Assembly: GCA_028673005.1 (NCBI GenBank)
Contig: CM054113.1
Span: 169,305,337 to 169,369,336 of the forward strand
Reading direction: 5' to 3'
Source: Tanypteryx hageni
Lineage: Eukaryota > Arthropoda > Insecta > Odonata > Petaluridae
DNA length: 64,000 nt
Numbering within the stretch: the stretch's first letter is position 1; every line of letters begins with the position of its first letter. Below the pieces are notes generated by a model. It did no database searches and was not told the DNA's origin. It worked only from the letters and a program-made list of their open reading frames with translations. The position numbers and the translations under genes are program-made. Positions 24,451-36,425 of the stretch are shown here, one piece after another.

Positions 24451-24922
24451 GTGGATCATGTTTTATTGCCGCGAACGCATTACCTTATTTACTTTTTAAG
24501 GGCAAGACCTTATCTTCTTTGTTACAATGTTTTAGATTTATCCCTGCAACGTTATTTTGGGTCACCCTCGATGTGGTTTATCGTATGCAATGAGTTAGTT
24601 AAGTTTTTTCATTGACTGAATTGATTTTACTGTGTAGAGTTACTGTAGTTAAACTTTAGGAAAATATTAATCGAACGAATAGTCTTGTATTAAGTGTGTA
24701 TGGTTCCTTAGTTACTTATTATTTACATGTCGTATTTAATTGCACATAAAAGGCACGCTTATTTCCAAGTATTGCGTCTAGAGAATGAGATGGGAAAATT
24801 CGGTTGTATCCAAAAATGTGTGATGGTCGTTCAAGTTCGATGATTCAATATACAGTATGTGACAGGTGAAAATATCACATAATCATTGGAAAATATAAAA
24901 AAAGGAAAGAAATGTTATAATT

Positions 24923-25010
24923 ATAGATGACGGAATAAAGTGATCCGAAGATCTTTACAGCTGTCTGCATAGGATCTTCGGATCACTTTATTCCATCAAT
25001 AGATGACGGA
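24923..25010. repeat. Perfect 22-bp-arm inverted repeat flanked by a 12-bp direct repeat
   Basis: The arm at 24932-24953 (begins GGAATAAAGTGATCCG) is the exact complement of 24973-24994. The loop is 19 bases (24954-24972) and contains the small palindrome CAGCTG. Allowing one mismatch the arms reach 26 bp. ATAGATGACGGA occurs at 24923-24934 and again at 24999-25010, bracketing the hairpin with a 76-base period. It could be a very young foldback insertion, a template-switch product or a small-RNA hairpin precursor. Confidence 0.8.
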
Positions 25011-25305
25011 GTAATTGACATGTCAGTTTTTGCGGGCGATCATAGCGGAATTCGCCAGAGTCCCGCGAGATAAGTGCCGTAGTCTGTCGGATGTCCAGGC
25101 ATCGTCCCGGTTTTGTCTCATATTCCGGTAATTCTATCGGGGAAGACATTTCGGTGGAGTTGCCTTTGGTTTAGAATTCGCTTTATTTCTCATCGTTTTC
25201 TGCGTGCAGCGTGTTTTGGCAAAAAAGAAGGGTGCGGCTTATTTGCCAGTAAATGCGGTATATAGCGTTCCAATTATTACCAACTTTTATATTAACTTTG
25301 CTTTA
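25011..25305. other. Mixed spacer, nothing recognised
   Basis: The stretch is moderately GC at its start and AT-rich toward the end. No frame or repeat was identified. Confidence 0.4.
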
Positions 25306-25310
25306 TATAT

Positions 25311-25950
25311 ACTAGCGTAATTGCCCGTCAAATATGACGGGTATGCGTGAATTAAGTATCATGTAAAAATAAAATTGAAATAAAATATTAATGAAACTAA
25401 CTTTTATATACACTAAAAAGTAACCAATGGATATAAAATTCACAAAATTGAGGGTTCCATAGAGTAAAAATAGTTTTGGGCTAATAGAAATTTTATAACA
25501 AAGAAATACATTACGCTAGAGAATTCTTATATTCCCAAAATTATTTTTAATTTATGGAAGATTTAATTTTGTCTCTATCTCTCTCTCCTTCTTTCTTTCT
25601 TCCTCACTCTCCTACTCTCTCTCTCGTATCAAATCATCATAAAATTATTCCAAAGATATTTGATTTCGTTATGAAAAATCAGTAAAATTTGCTATGATCT
25701 GGTTTAGCTTTCATGCACAATCAAATCAGTGTTTTCGAAAGTTCTTTGTTATATTATTTAAAAACTATTATCAGTGAGGCCCAATTATTATCCAAATATT
25801 TGCTGAAAATAAGAGTAAAATCGAAATAATAAAATATAATGTATGAAGAATCTACAGAAATTTACTTGAAATATTTGAAAAAATTGTAAATTATTTAAAA
25901 CGTATAGAATTTAACTTAATAATTGAAGTGTTTTACTCTTAGGCGTTAAA
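25311..25950 (-). mobile_element. Candidate Helitron-like 3' end (minus strand)
   Basis: On the minus strand this ends with the stem-loop CCCGTCA-TATT-TGACGGG, then CAATTACG and CTAGT at 25315-25311, before an AT-rich flank. A hairpin a few bases before CTRRT is the hallmark of Helitron 3' termini. The copy at 42475 keeps the same spacing with a compensated stem pair. The opposite end is not visible, so the extent given is arbitrary. A CT-rich tract lies at 25574-25626. Confidence 0.4.
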
Positions 25951-26519
25951 ATAAGATAAAATGTTAATGAACAGTCAATTTTCCATCAAAGAAAAAATGT
26001 GTAGTAACTTACTGTGAAGTAAATACTTACATGAACTGCAATGAGTTTTAACTATATTTTAAGAGCGCAATTTTCTTTTAGCTATAGTAGTTTTGAATTT
26101 TTTCAGAAAATTGGCTTTATTTAAAGAAATTTAAAATAGAATGTTATTTTTTCAATCCTATTAGAAATTCGGTTCGAAATATTTTCTGTATTATCATTTA
26201 AAGAAATACATTGAAAATAACGTTATATTTAGTTTATAAAATCTCACCATTTGAAAATAGCGCATGATTCGATCATATAAAATGTTTTATAATGAATTAT
26301 GATTTATTATTGTTATTTTTATGCAGCAACTCCTTTTAAGAATTCAACTCTCTGGAACATACTATAATGCGAATTATATACTTTTTAATTTTCAATCCAC
26401 ATAAAATATTGTTTCATTAAATCAAAATGTATTAGTTTTTTTCGAAGGAAGTGCATTATATCCCTCCCCCCTCAAAATAACGCCACAAACGAACAGTTAT
26501 TTCTTAAATTACCATGTCA
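25951..26519. other. AT-rich spacer, nothing recognised
   Basis: No open frame or repeat end is visible; part may belong to the flanking mobile elements. Confidence 0.4.
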
Positions 26520-29500
26520 ACCCTAAGTAAACTAATTCTGATTAGCTCATTATATAAATTTCTGTCAAATTTCAATTTTCTGTCTACATCCTAATTGAGT
26601 TATCGGCGTTTTTATAACTTTACACTCAAACCAACTGACTGAAAAATTAGCCTTTAATTATTATTTTTGTGATTATTTTAAAATTTCCCAAACCGTCCTC
26701 AACTCCTCCAACCTTCTATCTAACTCCCGGAACCTATCGCGCAATCCTTTACTCTATTCATTTTTACAAGCTCGGTTTGTTCTCTTCCTCTCTGTCCATT
26801 TCACTTTCATCATTCTTCTCCATAACCACATCTCAAAACTCTCTAGATACTTTTCCTCCTTTCTCCTTACCGTCCACGTCTCTGCACCATAAAGAGCTAT
26901 GCTCCATATGTAGCATTTTGCTAATTTCTTCCTTGTTTCTAAATTTATTTTCTTGCTTGTGAGAAGCTCCTTCTTCTCGTTAAATGCTGCTTTTGCCATT
27001 TCAATCCTACTTCTGATGTCCTGTGTACTACTTCCATCCTGTGCTAAAATACTGCCGAGATATTTGAAACTACTTACTTGTTCCAATTTTTGGCCATTTA
27101 CCATTATATTTAATTCTTTATGTTCCTTTAAAACCACCATGACTTTCGTTTTTTCGGCATTGATGTTCATTCCATATTGTTGGCCAACCTCCACTAGTCT
27201 GTCTGTCATCCTCTGAAGTTCTTTCTCGTCTTCTGCTATTAATTCCTGATCATCTGCATATTTAATGGTGGTAATATTTTCACCTCCTATCTTAAATCCT
27301 TTTTCTTCCGTCAATGCTTTTTCTGTTATTGTTATTGTATCGCTGGTGAAATAGGACATCCCTGCCTCACTCCCCTCCCTATTGAAGTACTTTCTGTTTC
27401 TTCTCCTTCAACCCTTTTGATCAAAGTAAAGGTTTTTAAGCAGTCTTTTATCTTTCCAATCTATTCCTATTTTATTTAAAATACCCAGCATTTTATCTCA
27501 TTTCACTCAGTCAGAAGCTTTCTCCCAATCTACAAAACAAAAATACATATCTTTATTGACTTCTATCGCTTTTTCTATTACCATCCTCATACATCCTATA
27601 GCATCTCTAGTCCCTCTTCCTCTTCTGAAACCAAACTGATTATCTTGCAGCTCCTTTTCTATTTTACCTTCAATTCTTTTGGTTAGTATTCTGGTTAGAA
27701 CTTTAGCTGTATGAGAAATTAAACTAATAGTTCTGTAATCCTTACAACATTTTGCATTGTTCTTTTTCTCCAGTGGTACCATAACAACATCTAAAAAATC
27801 TTCAGGCCATATGCCAGTATCATATACTTGGTTTAAGAATTTTGTGAGTTGCTTAGCTACTTTCGACCCCGTCCACTAGTATATCATCACTCCCAACAGC
27901 CTTCCTTCTTTTCATGTCATCAATTGCTCTTTTAACTTCAAACTCGAGAATACTTGGTCCTAGCTGGTCTTTTTCCACGTCCTCTTTTTCATTTAATTCA
28001 ATATTTCTTGGCTTTCCTTCTTTGTCATACAGCACCTCAATGTATTCTTTCCAGTCATTTTTTACATTGTCTGGGTCCGAGACTATTTTACCACTTTTGT
28101 TCATGATTCCTTTACGTCCTATCTTTCTTGCCCTATTCTTGAATAGTTCCCTTGCTTTGTTATACATGAGGTCTGTTCTACAAATTCTTTCACATTCGAC
28201 AGTCTCCTCGCATTTCTCATTTATCCATTGTTCTCTGGATTTATCTGTTTCCCTTCTTAAAGCATTATTTAACTCCTTGTATTTTCTTTGGCCTTCTTCA
28301 GTGTTTATGTTCTTCCACTTTCTCCGGTCTTCCATTTTTTGCAGGGTTTTTTGTTTCTTTCACCCGTTATCTTTCCTAGCTTCTTTTCCATTACATCTTT
28401 AATGTTGCTATGGATGTATCTCCACTCCTCATCTACATTGTTCCTATTTTCTTCAGCTCTCTCCCCCAACCTTTCCTCCAGCTCAATCATGATAGCCTCC
28501 TTGTTCTTAAAGAGTTCCTCTAAGTTCCATTTCTTGTTAACTCTTGTGCTTCTCTTAACACTCTTCAGTCTATATTGTGTATTTTCCACCAAAAGGTTGT
28601 AGTCGGAATTGATACCTGCCACTGGTAGTGTTTTCACATTTTAATGCTTTTTCTAAATCTTTCATTGACTAGTATGTAATCTATCTGGGATCTTCTCTGG
28701 TCTCCTGGGCTTCTCCATGTGTAAAGTCTCCTCTAGTGGTGCTTAAACCATGTATTAGTTACAAGCAATCTATTTCTATGGCAGAATTCCAAAAGTTCTC
28801 CCCTCTTTCATTTCTCTTCCCTAGTCCATATTTTCCCACTATGTTATCTTCCTGTTCCTCTCCTACTACACTGTTCCAGTCTCCCATTACTATGGTGGTG
28901 ATCCTTCCTTTTCCCCCCTCCTCCAATATCTCCGTAATCTGTTCATACATTTCATCTACTTCGTCGTCACCATCATTATTTGTCGGCATATACACTTGAA
29001 TTATAAGCATTTCCACTGGCTCCATCTGAAGTTTTACGGCTATTAATCTATCATTAACTGTCACTACCTTGCTAATTCTTTCAGCTATCTCTTTTCTCAT
29101 TATAATCCCCACTCCCCTTTCCTTTTTCTCTCCTCCCGAGTAAATAATCTTAAATTCGTCTGAATTTATCTCGCCTTCTCCTTCCCATCGAACTTCACTA
29201 AGACCTACTATACCTATATTATTCCTTCTCATTTCCCTTTTTAAGTTCTCTAGTTTACCCCCTGAATTCATAGTCCTAACATTCCATGTGCCTATTCTTA
29301 ATTTCTCACTACTTGATTTCTTCTTATTAATGTTACATTTCCTCTGTGCATCCCCTAGGGTAGTCCCCACCCGGAGATCCGATTGGGGGACTATTTTATC
29401 TCCGGAATATTTTACCCCAGAGAGATCCATAGAGGTATTTGCAGCTTTTCAGTCTATCATGGGAAATATAATGAGGTAGTTTCCGCTTGCTTTTCTCATC

Positions 29501-29775
29501 GCAGTTTCATAAGAGTGATTACCCATCTGTAGCTGTTCAGATCCACATGATCACCACCTACAGAGGTACTGTGCAAGCTGCTGCCCTTGCACAGGGGGAT
29601 GTAAAACCCTCACGACTGCTTCTTAGTCTGACTCTTCCCCTTAGACCTTTCCGGCTTGGATGGTCCTACCAGGAGAATTATCTCCAGCCGGCATAGGTCT
29701 TTGGTTCATAAGAGTACACAAACCCTCCCACCTCTGTAAGGTTATGCAGTCCTTAGGGAGGGTTTAGCTCATTAT
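26520..29775 (-). mobile_element. RTE-like non-LTR retrotransposon, degenerate
   Basis: The element is read on the minus strand. From 5' to 3' it has a GC-richer leader (about 29775-29430, with GTCCTACCAGGAG-like words on the plus strand), an endonuclease region, a reverse transcriptase region and an AT-rich 3' part. The organisation (apurinic-type endonuclease followed by RT, no separate ORF1) and the LRIGTWNVRT start of the endonuclease fit RTE-like elements, often annotated as craniofacial-development-protein-2-like in insects. No poly-A tail or target duplication could be fixed, so both ends are approximate. The downstream segment 26560-26643 resembles the 3' part of the SINE at 30270-30512. 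Confidence 0.8.
26754..29430 (-). pseudogene. Broken endonuclease / reverse transcriptase ORF of the LINE
   Basis: The polyprotein would copy the element's RNA at a nicked chromosomal site. Endonuclease landmarks are in 29430-28759: TWNVRT, LSEVRW, YMPTN and GDWNSVVG. SQIDYILV follows in another frame near 28690. The usual SDH motif reads SDYN, so the catalytic His is lost. The reverse transcriptase has QFGFRRGRGT, then FVDWEKASD (motif A Asp) in 27782-27507 and KYADDQELI (the metal-binding YADD box) in 27359-26754. At least four breaks interrupt it: frameshifts or stops near 28760, 28735, 28640, 28320, 27850 and between 27507 and 27360. It is therefore not active. The carboxy-terminal end after AETWTVRRKEE looks shortened. 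Confidence 0.85.
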
Positions 29776-30269
29776 TGAATAGTATTTCAGCTCTTGTGGT
29801 ATTCCTTCTCGTAAATAACGCAACGAATGTTGTTTGCAAAATATCTTTTCCCTCTCCTTCCATCTTTCTCTCCTTCTCGTATTAAAAGCCTTCAATACGC
29901 GCTTAAACTCATAAGAGTTGAGATAACAATAGGATTTCGAAGTTTAATTGGTAGGCATGGAAACATCCCGTTAAAATGGCAAGATTTCCCCAAAATATGT
30001 GAATTAAACGTTTAACATGAGTAATTTCTAACTGTAGGCAGGAAAACGTGAGCAGAATAAAAATTCTTATAATATGTTCTTTCAAATGGTTAAGATTTGA
30101 ATATCGTAGGTTAGTTTTTTCTAATTTTAATCACAAAAAGAAGAAAAGCCTGCACGTAAAAAAGTCTATTTTTACGTGTTATCTTATGGGGAATTCAAAT
30201 CATCGTCTGGAGTCGAGCCTTGGACGTTTTTCGTATGTTCCTTTGTCACAGTATTTTCATATTTGAGCA
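29776..30269. other. Spacer between LINE and SINE, nothing recognised
   Basis: Two short plus frames (29827-30015 and 30048-30266) lack family features. The right part may be eroded SINE 3' sequence. Confidence 0.4.
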
Positions 30270-30512
30270 GATTATCTCTGCAAAATTTCAAGTTTATCTC
30301 TGTATATTTGATTGAGTTATTCGCGTTTTAACAGCGTGACATGAACCAACCATCGGACCAACATAGTATTTTTTATAAGGGAGGATAGGATATGTTTTTT
30401 ACCCCGTCTAATCTGAAAAACATCTGCTTGCGGGGTTCGAACCATCTCACCTGAGATAATCATCGTAAGATAAGTGATTTAGACACCATCTAACCGTTGG
30501 TTCTGCGATAAA
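30270..30512 (-). mobile_element. tRNA-derived SINE with LINE-like 3' part
   Basis: On the minus strand a tRNA-like head begins near 30505. TTAGATGGTG resembles box A and GGTTCGAACCCC is a full box B. The spacing (about 45 bases) fits an internal Pol III promoter. After a short unrelated body, the 3' part (minus 30353-30270) reads TTGGTTCATG, AACGCGAATAACTCAAT and TTGAAATTTT. Similar words occur in the same order downstream of the LINE at 26643-26560. This suggests a SINE that uses that LINE's machinery. It is an old, single copy in this window. Confidence 0.55.
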
Positions 30513-31786
30513 TGTTAATTTGCATTCGCGTGGGAAGATAGATCAAATTACAAGAGTCTATCATAGTAACGAGATTAAACAAACTATTGTCTTTGCTCGT
30601 GGTGTAATAGAAGTCTCTTTATTTTAATGTGGATTTGTATTGATACGAGCATTCCTGCGTTTTTTGAAGGGATATTTCTGCAAATAATTGTAAGTTTTTA
30701 TGTATCGTAATTATTATTAATAGTAAGTTTTTGTTTATCTTAAAAACTTTTTATCTTTATTCACTATTTAATATAGATAATAATGTTGTAAATGGTGTTA
30801 ATTTGAACAAATTTAAATGAAACATTTTAAAGTGTCCTTGTGTAGCTTAGCAATTCTTCAGCTAACCATTCTTATACAGTGTTTTTATATGGATGGTTGA
30901 CGTGATGTTAGGAAAAGAACAATTTATTATTTTTGTCATTTAAGTTAGGTGACTAAAATATGAAATATTCAACAGTTTCATTCCTACTAGTATCTAAAGC
31001 TGACTTACTCTGAACTAGCAGTATATTTTCGTTGATTTTAAGCAATATGAATGAATAAGTCAGTATTTTCGTTAATGAAACAAAAGATACTATCAAACTT
31101 CTTACTACTTATATACCAAACATTCTTACGTTTGCCACTGAGTTCTCTACTTCTGTCTGCCATTCTCTCAACTGTAAAAATATTAAAGGTTAAATATAGA
31201 AAACCCCACATCACTCAACAGCTGGTAGACACTTTTGCAACTTTTTACGCCCATGCAAGCAGAGAGGTAATCATAATTATATTATAGAGTTTATTCATAT
31301 TAAAGTATTAACTATATAAAAGTTGGTTATAAAAATTCATTTTTATATCTTTAATTGTTTTCATTTCTTTAATTACATCAATAAATACAATGCTGATTTA
31401 TGTGGATTATCAATTAAAATTTAGGATAATATAGTTGGTCTAAGAAATCAGGTTATATTTAATGCAAGTATCTGTTGAATATTACTATTGGTCGATAATT
31501 TTCTCGTTGATCTTTGCAAAATACATATATAAAAATTATTAATTTTTCTTTATCGCGCGTAATTCTGCGTGATACTTCTTTAAGGAATTCGCATTGTTTA
31601 TTATTATATTTAAGATAAAATTTATTTAGTCTATAATTAATGCGTCATTATTATTTTTAATTTGAACAAATATAGCAAAACTTTTCAGTTGGATTCCAAA
31701 TGTCAATTTCAGTTTTATTATTAAACGCTAATGAACTTTCAAAGCAATAATAGTATAAATGAAAAGTGGAAATTTTAAATAAATCT
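30513..31786. other. AT-rich spacer, no gene seen
   Basis: A 78-codon plus frame (31051-31287) has no recognisable feature. No repeat ends were found before 31787. Confidence 0.4.
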
Positions 31787-31794
31787 ATTTAAAG

Positions 31795-32065
31795 CAGTGA
31801 CGTACGGAAATTATGAGAGTTAGGAAATGGAGGCTAGAAGCATTGGTTCAGCAATCAAACGGGCGACCATCCATGAAAAATATGTATTGCTGGACGTGGT
31901 TCAGATTCCGTGTAAAACTCTAGGTCAAGTCGCATATAATATGCACTATTGACACAATGCTAAATAATAAAATTAGGTTGAAATCAATATTTCAGCGCAT
32001 TCTACTCCTCTCTTAACACCAGTCATGAACACCCTTCCCTTCACGAAATCCTACGTACGCTATTG
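31795..32065. mobile_element. hAT-like MITE with 8-bp target duplication
   Basis: The 271-base element starts CAGTGACGTACG and its right end, reversed, reads CAATAGCGTACG. It is flanked by ATTTAAAG (31787-31794) and ATTTATAG (32066-32073), matching at 7 of 8 bases. CAG-type ends and an 8-bp duplication are typical of hAT elements. There is no coding capacity. Confidence 0.65.
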
Positions 32066-32073
32066 ATTTATAG

Positions 32074-33264
32074 TAATTCGTTATTTTTTTACTTTCCAAC
32101 TGACACCGCACTATTGATAAGATATTTGCGAACTTTATCTGTGGAAATGTTTATTTCATTATCGCCTATAAATTGGAAAGACAACTGCGTTGCATAATAT
32201 TTCAAAAGCAACAATTGTATCTTATAACCCTGTGCTAACCTAATTTAACGTTTAAAATTACGAGGTGTGGATTTTTATCCTTTATCCTTTGCAGTTTTAA
32301 AGCTCCGTCAACAACGATCTTTCTCTTCCATCTCACACTTTTTGAGTCTTCTGCTTTAAATTCTATGGCATTCGAAAAATCTGTTAGAATGAATCACCGG
32401 CTCCCTTTGTGATGGAAGCGAGAGCGCTGGGAAGCCATCTCGTTACGCGTCATATTGGGCGAGGGATGAGCAAACCGCAAACAACGGTTCTCTCTCTCTC
32501 TGTCTCAGGTGTACTATGAGAGAGCAAATGACTTGTCCGAATCATTTCGTTTCATCCCGATAGATTGATTCCGTTTCCGGAAACTTTTTCATTCTATCTC
32601 TTTCTCGATTCCACGGTGTTTGTTTTTCTACGTTTTAGTTGACAGATCCAATTTCATCACGAATACCACGGCGATTATATCCAATTCCGTTAATTTTTAA
32701 AACGGTTCCGCGAAAAATATTCGAAGAAAAATTACACACTTTCAAACGGAGAACATTTTATGTGAAACAGGCGAAGAGTATTTTTAATTTGCTGTAGCTC
32801 ATTACATATATATGAAACCAATTTTTCGAATAGTAAATTCAAATGATAAATTTAAATATCGAAATTATTGTACTCGAGAGTCAAATTGTGGAACTAAGCG
32901 AAGATTTGGTCGCTGTAAACTAAACTCCAGGAGTTGAGCGATTACGGACAGAACAAACATATTTTGAAATTTATGGGACTGTCCTGGGAGAGAACAAAAA
33001 GAGAGAGCAAAAACTGAAAATTCTTGGGAAGATTTACCGAAGAACGAGTCCCGACTCAGGCATGAAATACCTTATAACACCGTTCGATCTCGATGTACAT
33101 TTTGTGCAAGTATAAAATGAATATATTGAAAATTGAAATATAATTAGCCATACAATCTTGACATGTATTCAAAATAAAATGAAAATTTACCTATATTATA
33201 AATATAAAATCCATGTAATATTCTGGTTGAATGTTATTAAAAAACGAGTGCTTTTGTACTTCTG
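32074..33264. other. Spacer with a small CT/RUNX-type motif patch
   Basis: Mostly AT-rich. Around 32400-32520 GC rises, with AAACCGCAAAC (RUNX-type core) followed by (CT)n and GTCTCAG. No gene or element ends were recognised. Confidence 0.35.
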
Positions 33265-34532
33265 CAGTGGCCTATCTAGGCATTAGCAAAGTTAATCGTC
33301 AAGGACGCCCATAGAGACTGAAAAAATAAAAGTGAATGTTAGAAATATACAAGGTACGCATTACCAGGTCCTCCGAAAGACTCAGAGAGGCCCGGGCCAC
33401 TTCCAGATTTTTAGGCTCCTCACCTTAATAAAAATTTTAAGAAATCCATAAGGAAGCGTTTAAGCATTACGTTGCCCCATTTGATGGTCGGAATTCGCTG
33501 AATGGTTACAGCGGGTTACGTTGGGGGTATGTAGCACTATGTCATTTAATCTTCTAATCCCTTAAAGAAAAGGTATAATCCGAAAAAAATGTTTTCCTTA
33601 CAGTAACTTATACCCAGCCAACAATGCAGACCATAGTGAAATGACCCTCTAGAGAAAAAAAACCAAGTTAATGAAAAATTAAAAACTCTGAGCGTTACAC
33701 ACGAGGAAAGAGGGGGCTACAATTGAGGGTCACGCAGGATTATATCGGTTATAAAAACAGGGGAAGTTGGGTTACGCAATAAAAAAAGATAAATAAATAA
33801 TAATAAATAATAGTTTAATTAATACATTATATGAATAATTTTTTATTTAAGAAATGCTTTTGTAGCATTTGTTTCGGCCTCGGCAGAGGGGTGGCTAGCG
33901 CGTCTGGCTCCTCAATGCTAGAGTCGCGGGTTCGAGTCCCGCCTTGGTCATGGTTGTATGTGTTTGTCTTTGTTGTTATTGTTATTTCAATGTTGTTAAA
34001 TTGTTTCTGATATTCAGTATAATTGGCCTTGTGCTGTCTCTGAGTTCTTGATAATAAATAAATAAATTTATTAATTATTGATGAAAAATCTAAGTTACGT
34101 GCAATGTCACTTCAACTTATGCTAGAATCGACATTTGGTGTGGATCTCTTTTCGACGAGGAACCCAGCTTGCGCCTCATGCACCTGTGCATAAATTCGTC
34201 TCTGTACAAGTGCCAAAATTTGAGACCCGGGCCAAATGGCCCTCCTGGCCCTCCCCCTCGTAGAGCCTGCGCATTACTATAGTCAGCTGTTAGCTCTTCA
34301 TCGTTAGCCGATTTCATGAGAGCGGTCAATGTTTACGGACGTACTTCTAGCCTATTCAGAAAACATTGACGCACGTATGATTTAAGCAATAAAATTTAAC
34401 TACACATTAAAAACAACTAATTATTCATTTCTACTTTAAATAAATAAAGAAATATAATCAAGGAACGAAAAGAAAAAACTTTGGCTCATGGGTGGGTTTT
34501 AACTTCCAAAGCCGCCCCCAGATACGCTACTG
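33265..34532. mobile_element. Possible 1.27-kb hAT-like non-autonomous element with a nested SINE
   Basis: The left end is CAGTGGCCTATCTAGG and the right end, reversed, is CAGTAGCGTATCTGGG, so the termini match at most positions and have the CAG form of hAT ends. Internal sequence near the left end (GGCCCGGGCCACTTCC) is also typical of such repeats. The flanking 8-mers (TACTTCTG and CTTACATT) do not match, so the two ends might come from different insertions. A 70-codon minus frame at 34117-34329 is unrecognised. The SINE at 33877 interrupts it. Confidence 0.4.
33877..34072 (+). mobile_element. tRNA-derived SINE with (TAAA)n tail
   Basis: Box A-like GTGGCTAGCGCG (33891-33902) and box B GGTTCGAGTCC (33929-33939) mark a tRNA-derived Pol III promoter. 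The T-arm stem GCGGG/CCCGC is perfect, and CTGGC/GCTAG could form the anticodon stem. The body runs from CATGGTTGTATG to TCTGAGTTCTTGATAATAAA and ends in TAAA repeats. The body recurs, without the tRNA head, at 39089-39200. It is a SINE rather than a tRNA gene because of this body and tail. Confidence 0.8.
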
Positions 34533-34859
34533 CTTACATTCATTATACTTACGCATAGGCTGATATTAGACCTCTCCCTATGCTCCTGAAGTGCACATGG
34601 AAATAAGTCAAATGAGCGAAACGTTTTTATCTTACCAATTTTAATCAATTAACTCAACGACTGGACGAATATTAAGTTTTCACTTCAATCTCAAAGAAAT
34701 AAATTTTGACAATTAAAAAAATTTAAAAAATAATGTTCCACAGCTTAAATAAAACCTTTCACTCCTTTCCTCCAACTGCCTAACACGATTCTAAAACCAC
34801 AGAAATACAACCAATAATTTTTATACACTGAGCTACATATTACTGAAAACCCCGATCCC
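34533..34859. other. AT-rich spacer, nothing recognised
   Basis: No frame, repeat or RNA signature was seen. Confidence 0.4.
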
Positions 34860-35220
34860 TTTATTTTTTATATTCGACTTTGGAATCCGTCGATTTTTGG
34901 TTCCGCGGTGCGCACTTGAGGTGTTTATCGCACAGTGGCCCTCACACTCCTACTACCAATTTTTTTCCAGGAGCACAAACGATAAACTTGGGCACACTGG
35001 CAATTTTTCAACGGAGAATTTCCTCTGCATCCTCTCTTCCCTCTTCTATCCCCCCAGTCCTCCAATCCCCTCCTCTTCCCTCTCCGATCCCTCTCGCTCG
35101 TCTAAAACTCTTCTTCGGCGAAGCCCCTCTATGCGGACATCTTAACCATCCGAAGTAAGCACACGTCTGGGACCTCGAGGGATGATAGCGGAGGCTCCCG
35201 ATATTATGGGGCCGCTAAGC
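34860..35220. promoter_or_regulatory. Pyrimidine-rich GC island
   Basis: CCTCTCTTCCC-type runs occupy 35020-35110, with CpGs on both sides. Two overlapping plus frames (34880-35158 and 34897-35145) reflect C/T bias. It is similar in make-up to the other islands. Confidence 0.3.
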
Positions 35221-36326
35221 CGTAAGCAAACTAACGTATTTACTGAATTCGCTTTCTTCTAGTACTTACCTACATACGGACTAAAGACATTTTCATAAAC
35301 TCGATTTACTCGACGGTGGAATAACAATTGAATGGGATATTTGTATTTCGATGGAAATTTTATTTGATCCATGGTTCAAGGCTATTGTTCTCTAATCTTT
35401 GGAGTTATGTATTAGCTTTCCAGTGGTAAGGAAGATGTCTAATACAAAGATCAATTGACAAAATAAAAATAAATTTGTTATAGGTGAGCAAAATAATTTA
35501 ATGAGATCATCTTCGGACGATGATTATCATTCACTTATTTTATTGCTCGGATAGGTTATTTAGCATAGCCTTTTTGTGCAGTTTAAGTTTAAAATGCTTT
35601 AAATTATAGTAACTATTGTTTGTATAATACGACTGAAAGCAGCCGCCTTTAGTTATTTGTATACTATAAAAAGTAATTTTATAGCGACCAGATAATCTCA
35701 ATTAAATCATGTATAAACTTATACATCGATATCTTTATAATTAAGATATAGGTACGATTTTTCAATGGAAATATGAAATATATTGCACATTACAGATATG
35801 TTGATTTATGATTTATACTGTATTATTTATATTTAACCCAATTAAATATATGAAGTCCAGGTCACTATAAAACTGTTTTGTCTGTAATATACACGTGAGT
35901 GAAGACAACTTGCTTTCAGTGCGCAAAATACCTACGTGGAAATTTCATTGAATTACTGGTGTTATAAAATGTTTTATTGATTAATCTACGAACCTAAAGG
36001 ATTATTATTGCACCGATTCCGTGAACTCAAGAAATGATTTTCTAGGGATATTTTTATTTTTTCATCAAATCTGATTTTTTTCAACTCCATAGATGAAAAA
36101 AACCTGTTTATTAAATTATCTGTTTACAAGTTATGGATAAATTAATTCTTGAGATATGATAAGACAGTCGTAGTATTTTCTCTTCATGTCCGACACTTAG
36201 AAAGTTGAGCTTAGAAATCCTATTATAATCTTTCATTTGAGTTTATTTAGCTCTTTAATATTTACCTCATTAAAAAATAAGCGTTTAAAAGTCAAAAATC
36301 TAACAAAATAACTAGGCACCTCAAAC
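35221..36326. other. AT-rich spacer, nothing recognised
   Basis: The stretch is strongly AT-rich with no usable frames or repeat ends. Confidence 0.45.
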
Positions 36327-36425
36327 ATCTCCAATAGCCATTACAAGGTTATGAAGAAACCATATGCGCATTTCGGCTACGAAATAGACGTTAAGCTTTT
36401 CAGAATCTACTTTTGGTGAATCATT
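36327..36425 (+). repeat. Foldback-family repeat, copy 4
   Basis: ATCTCCAATAGCCATTACAA, then GGTTATGA, ATGCGCATTTCGGCTAC and CTACTTTTGGTGAATCA follow the order seen in the copies at 13806 (reversed) and 58516. It is a nearly full-length member lacking the second terminal repeat. Confidence 0.65.

Noticed and set aside
27914..28999. Plus-strand frames of up to 162 codons over the LINE
   Set aside because: They are antisense shadows of the minus-strand endonuclease/RT coding sequence.
30425..30505. tRNA gene on the minus strand
   Set aside because: Box B is perfect but the stems are poor and a SINE body follows.
33877..33945. tRNA gene on the plus strand
   Set aside because: The acceptor stem is not convincing and the sequence continues into a SINE body that recurs at 39089.
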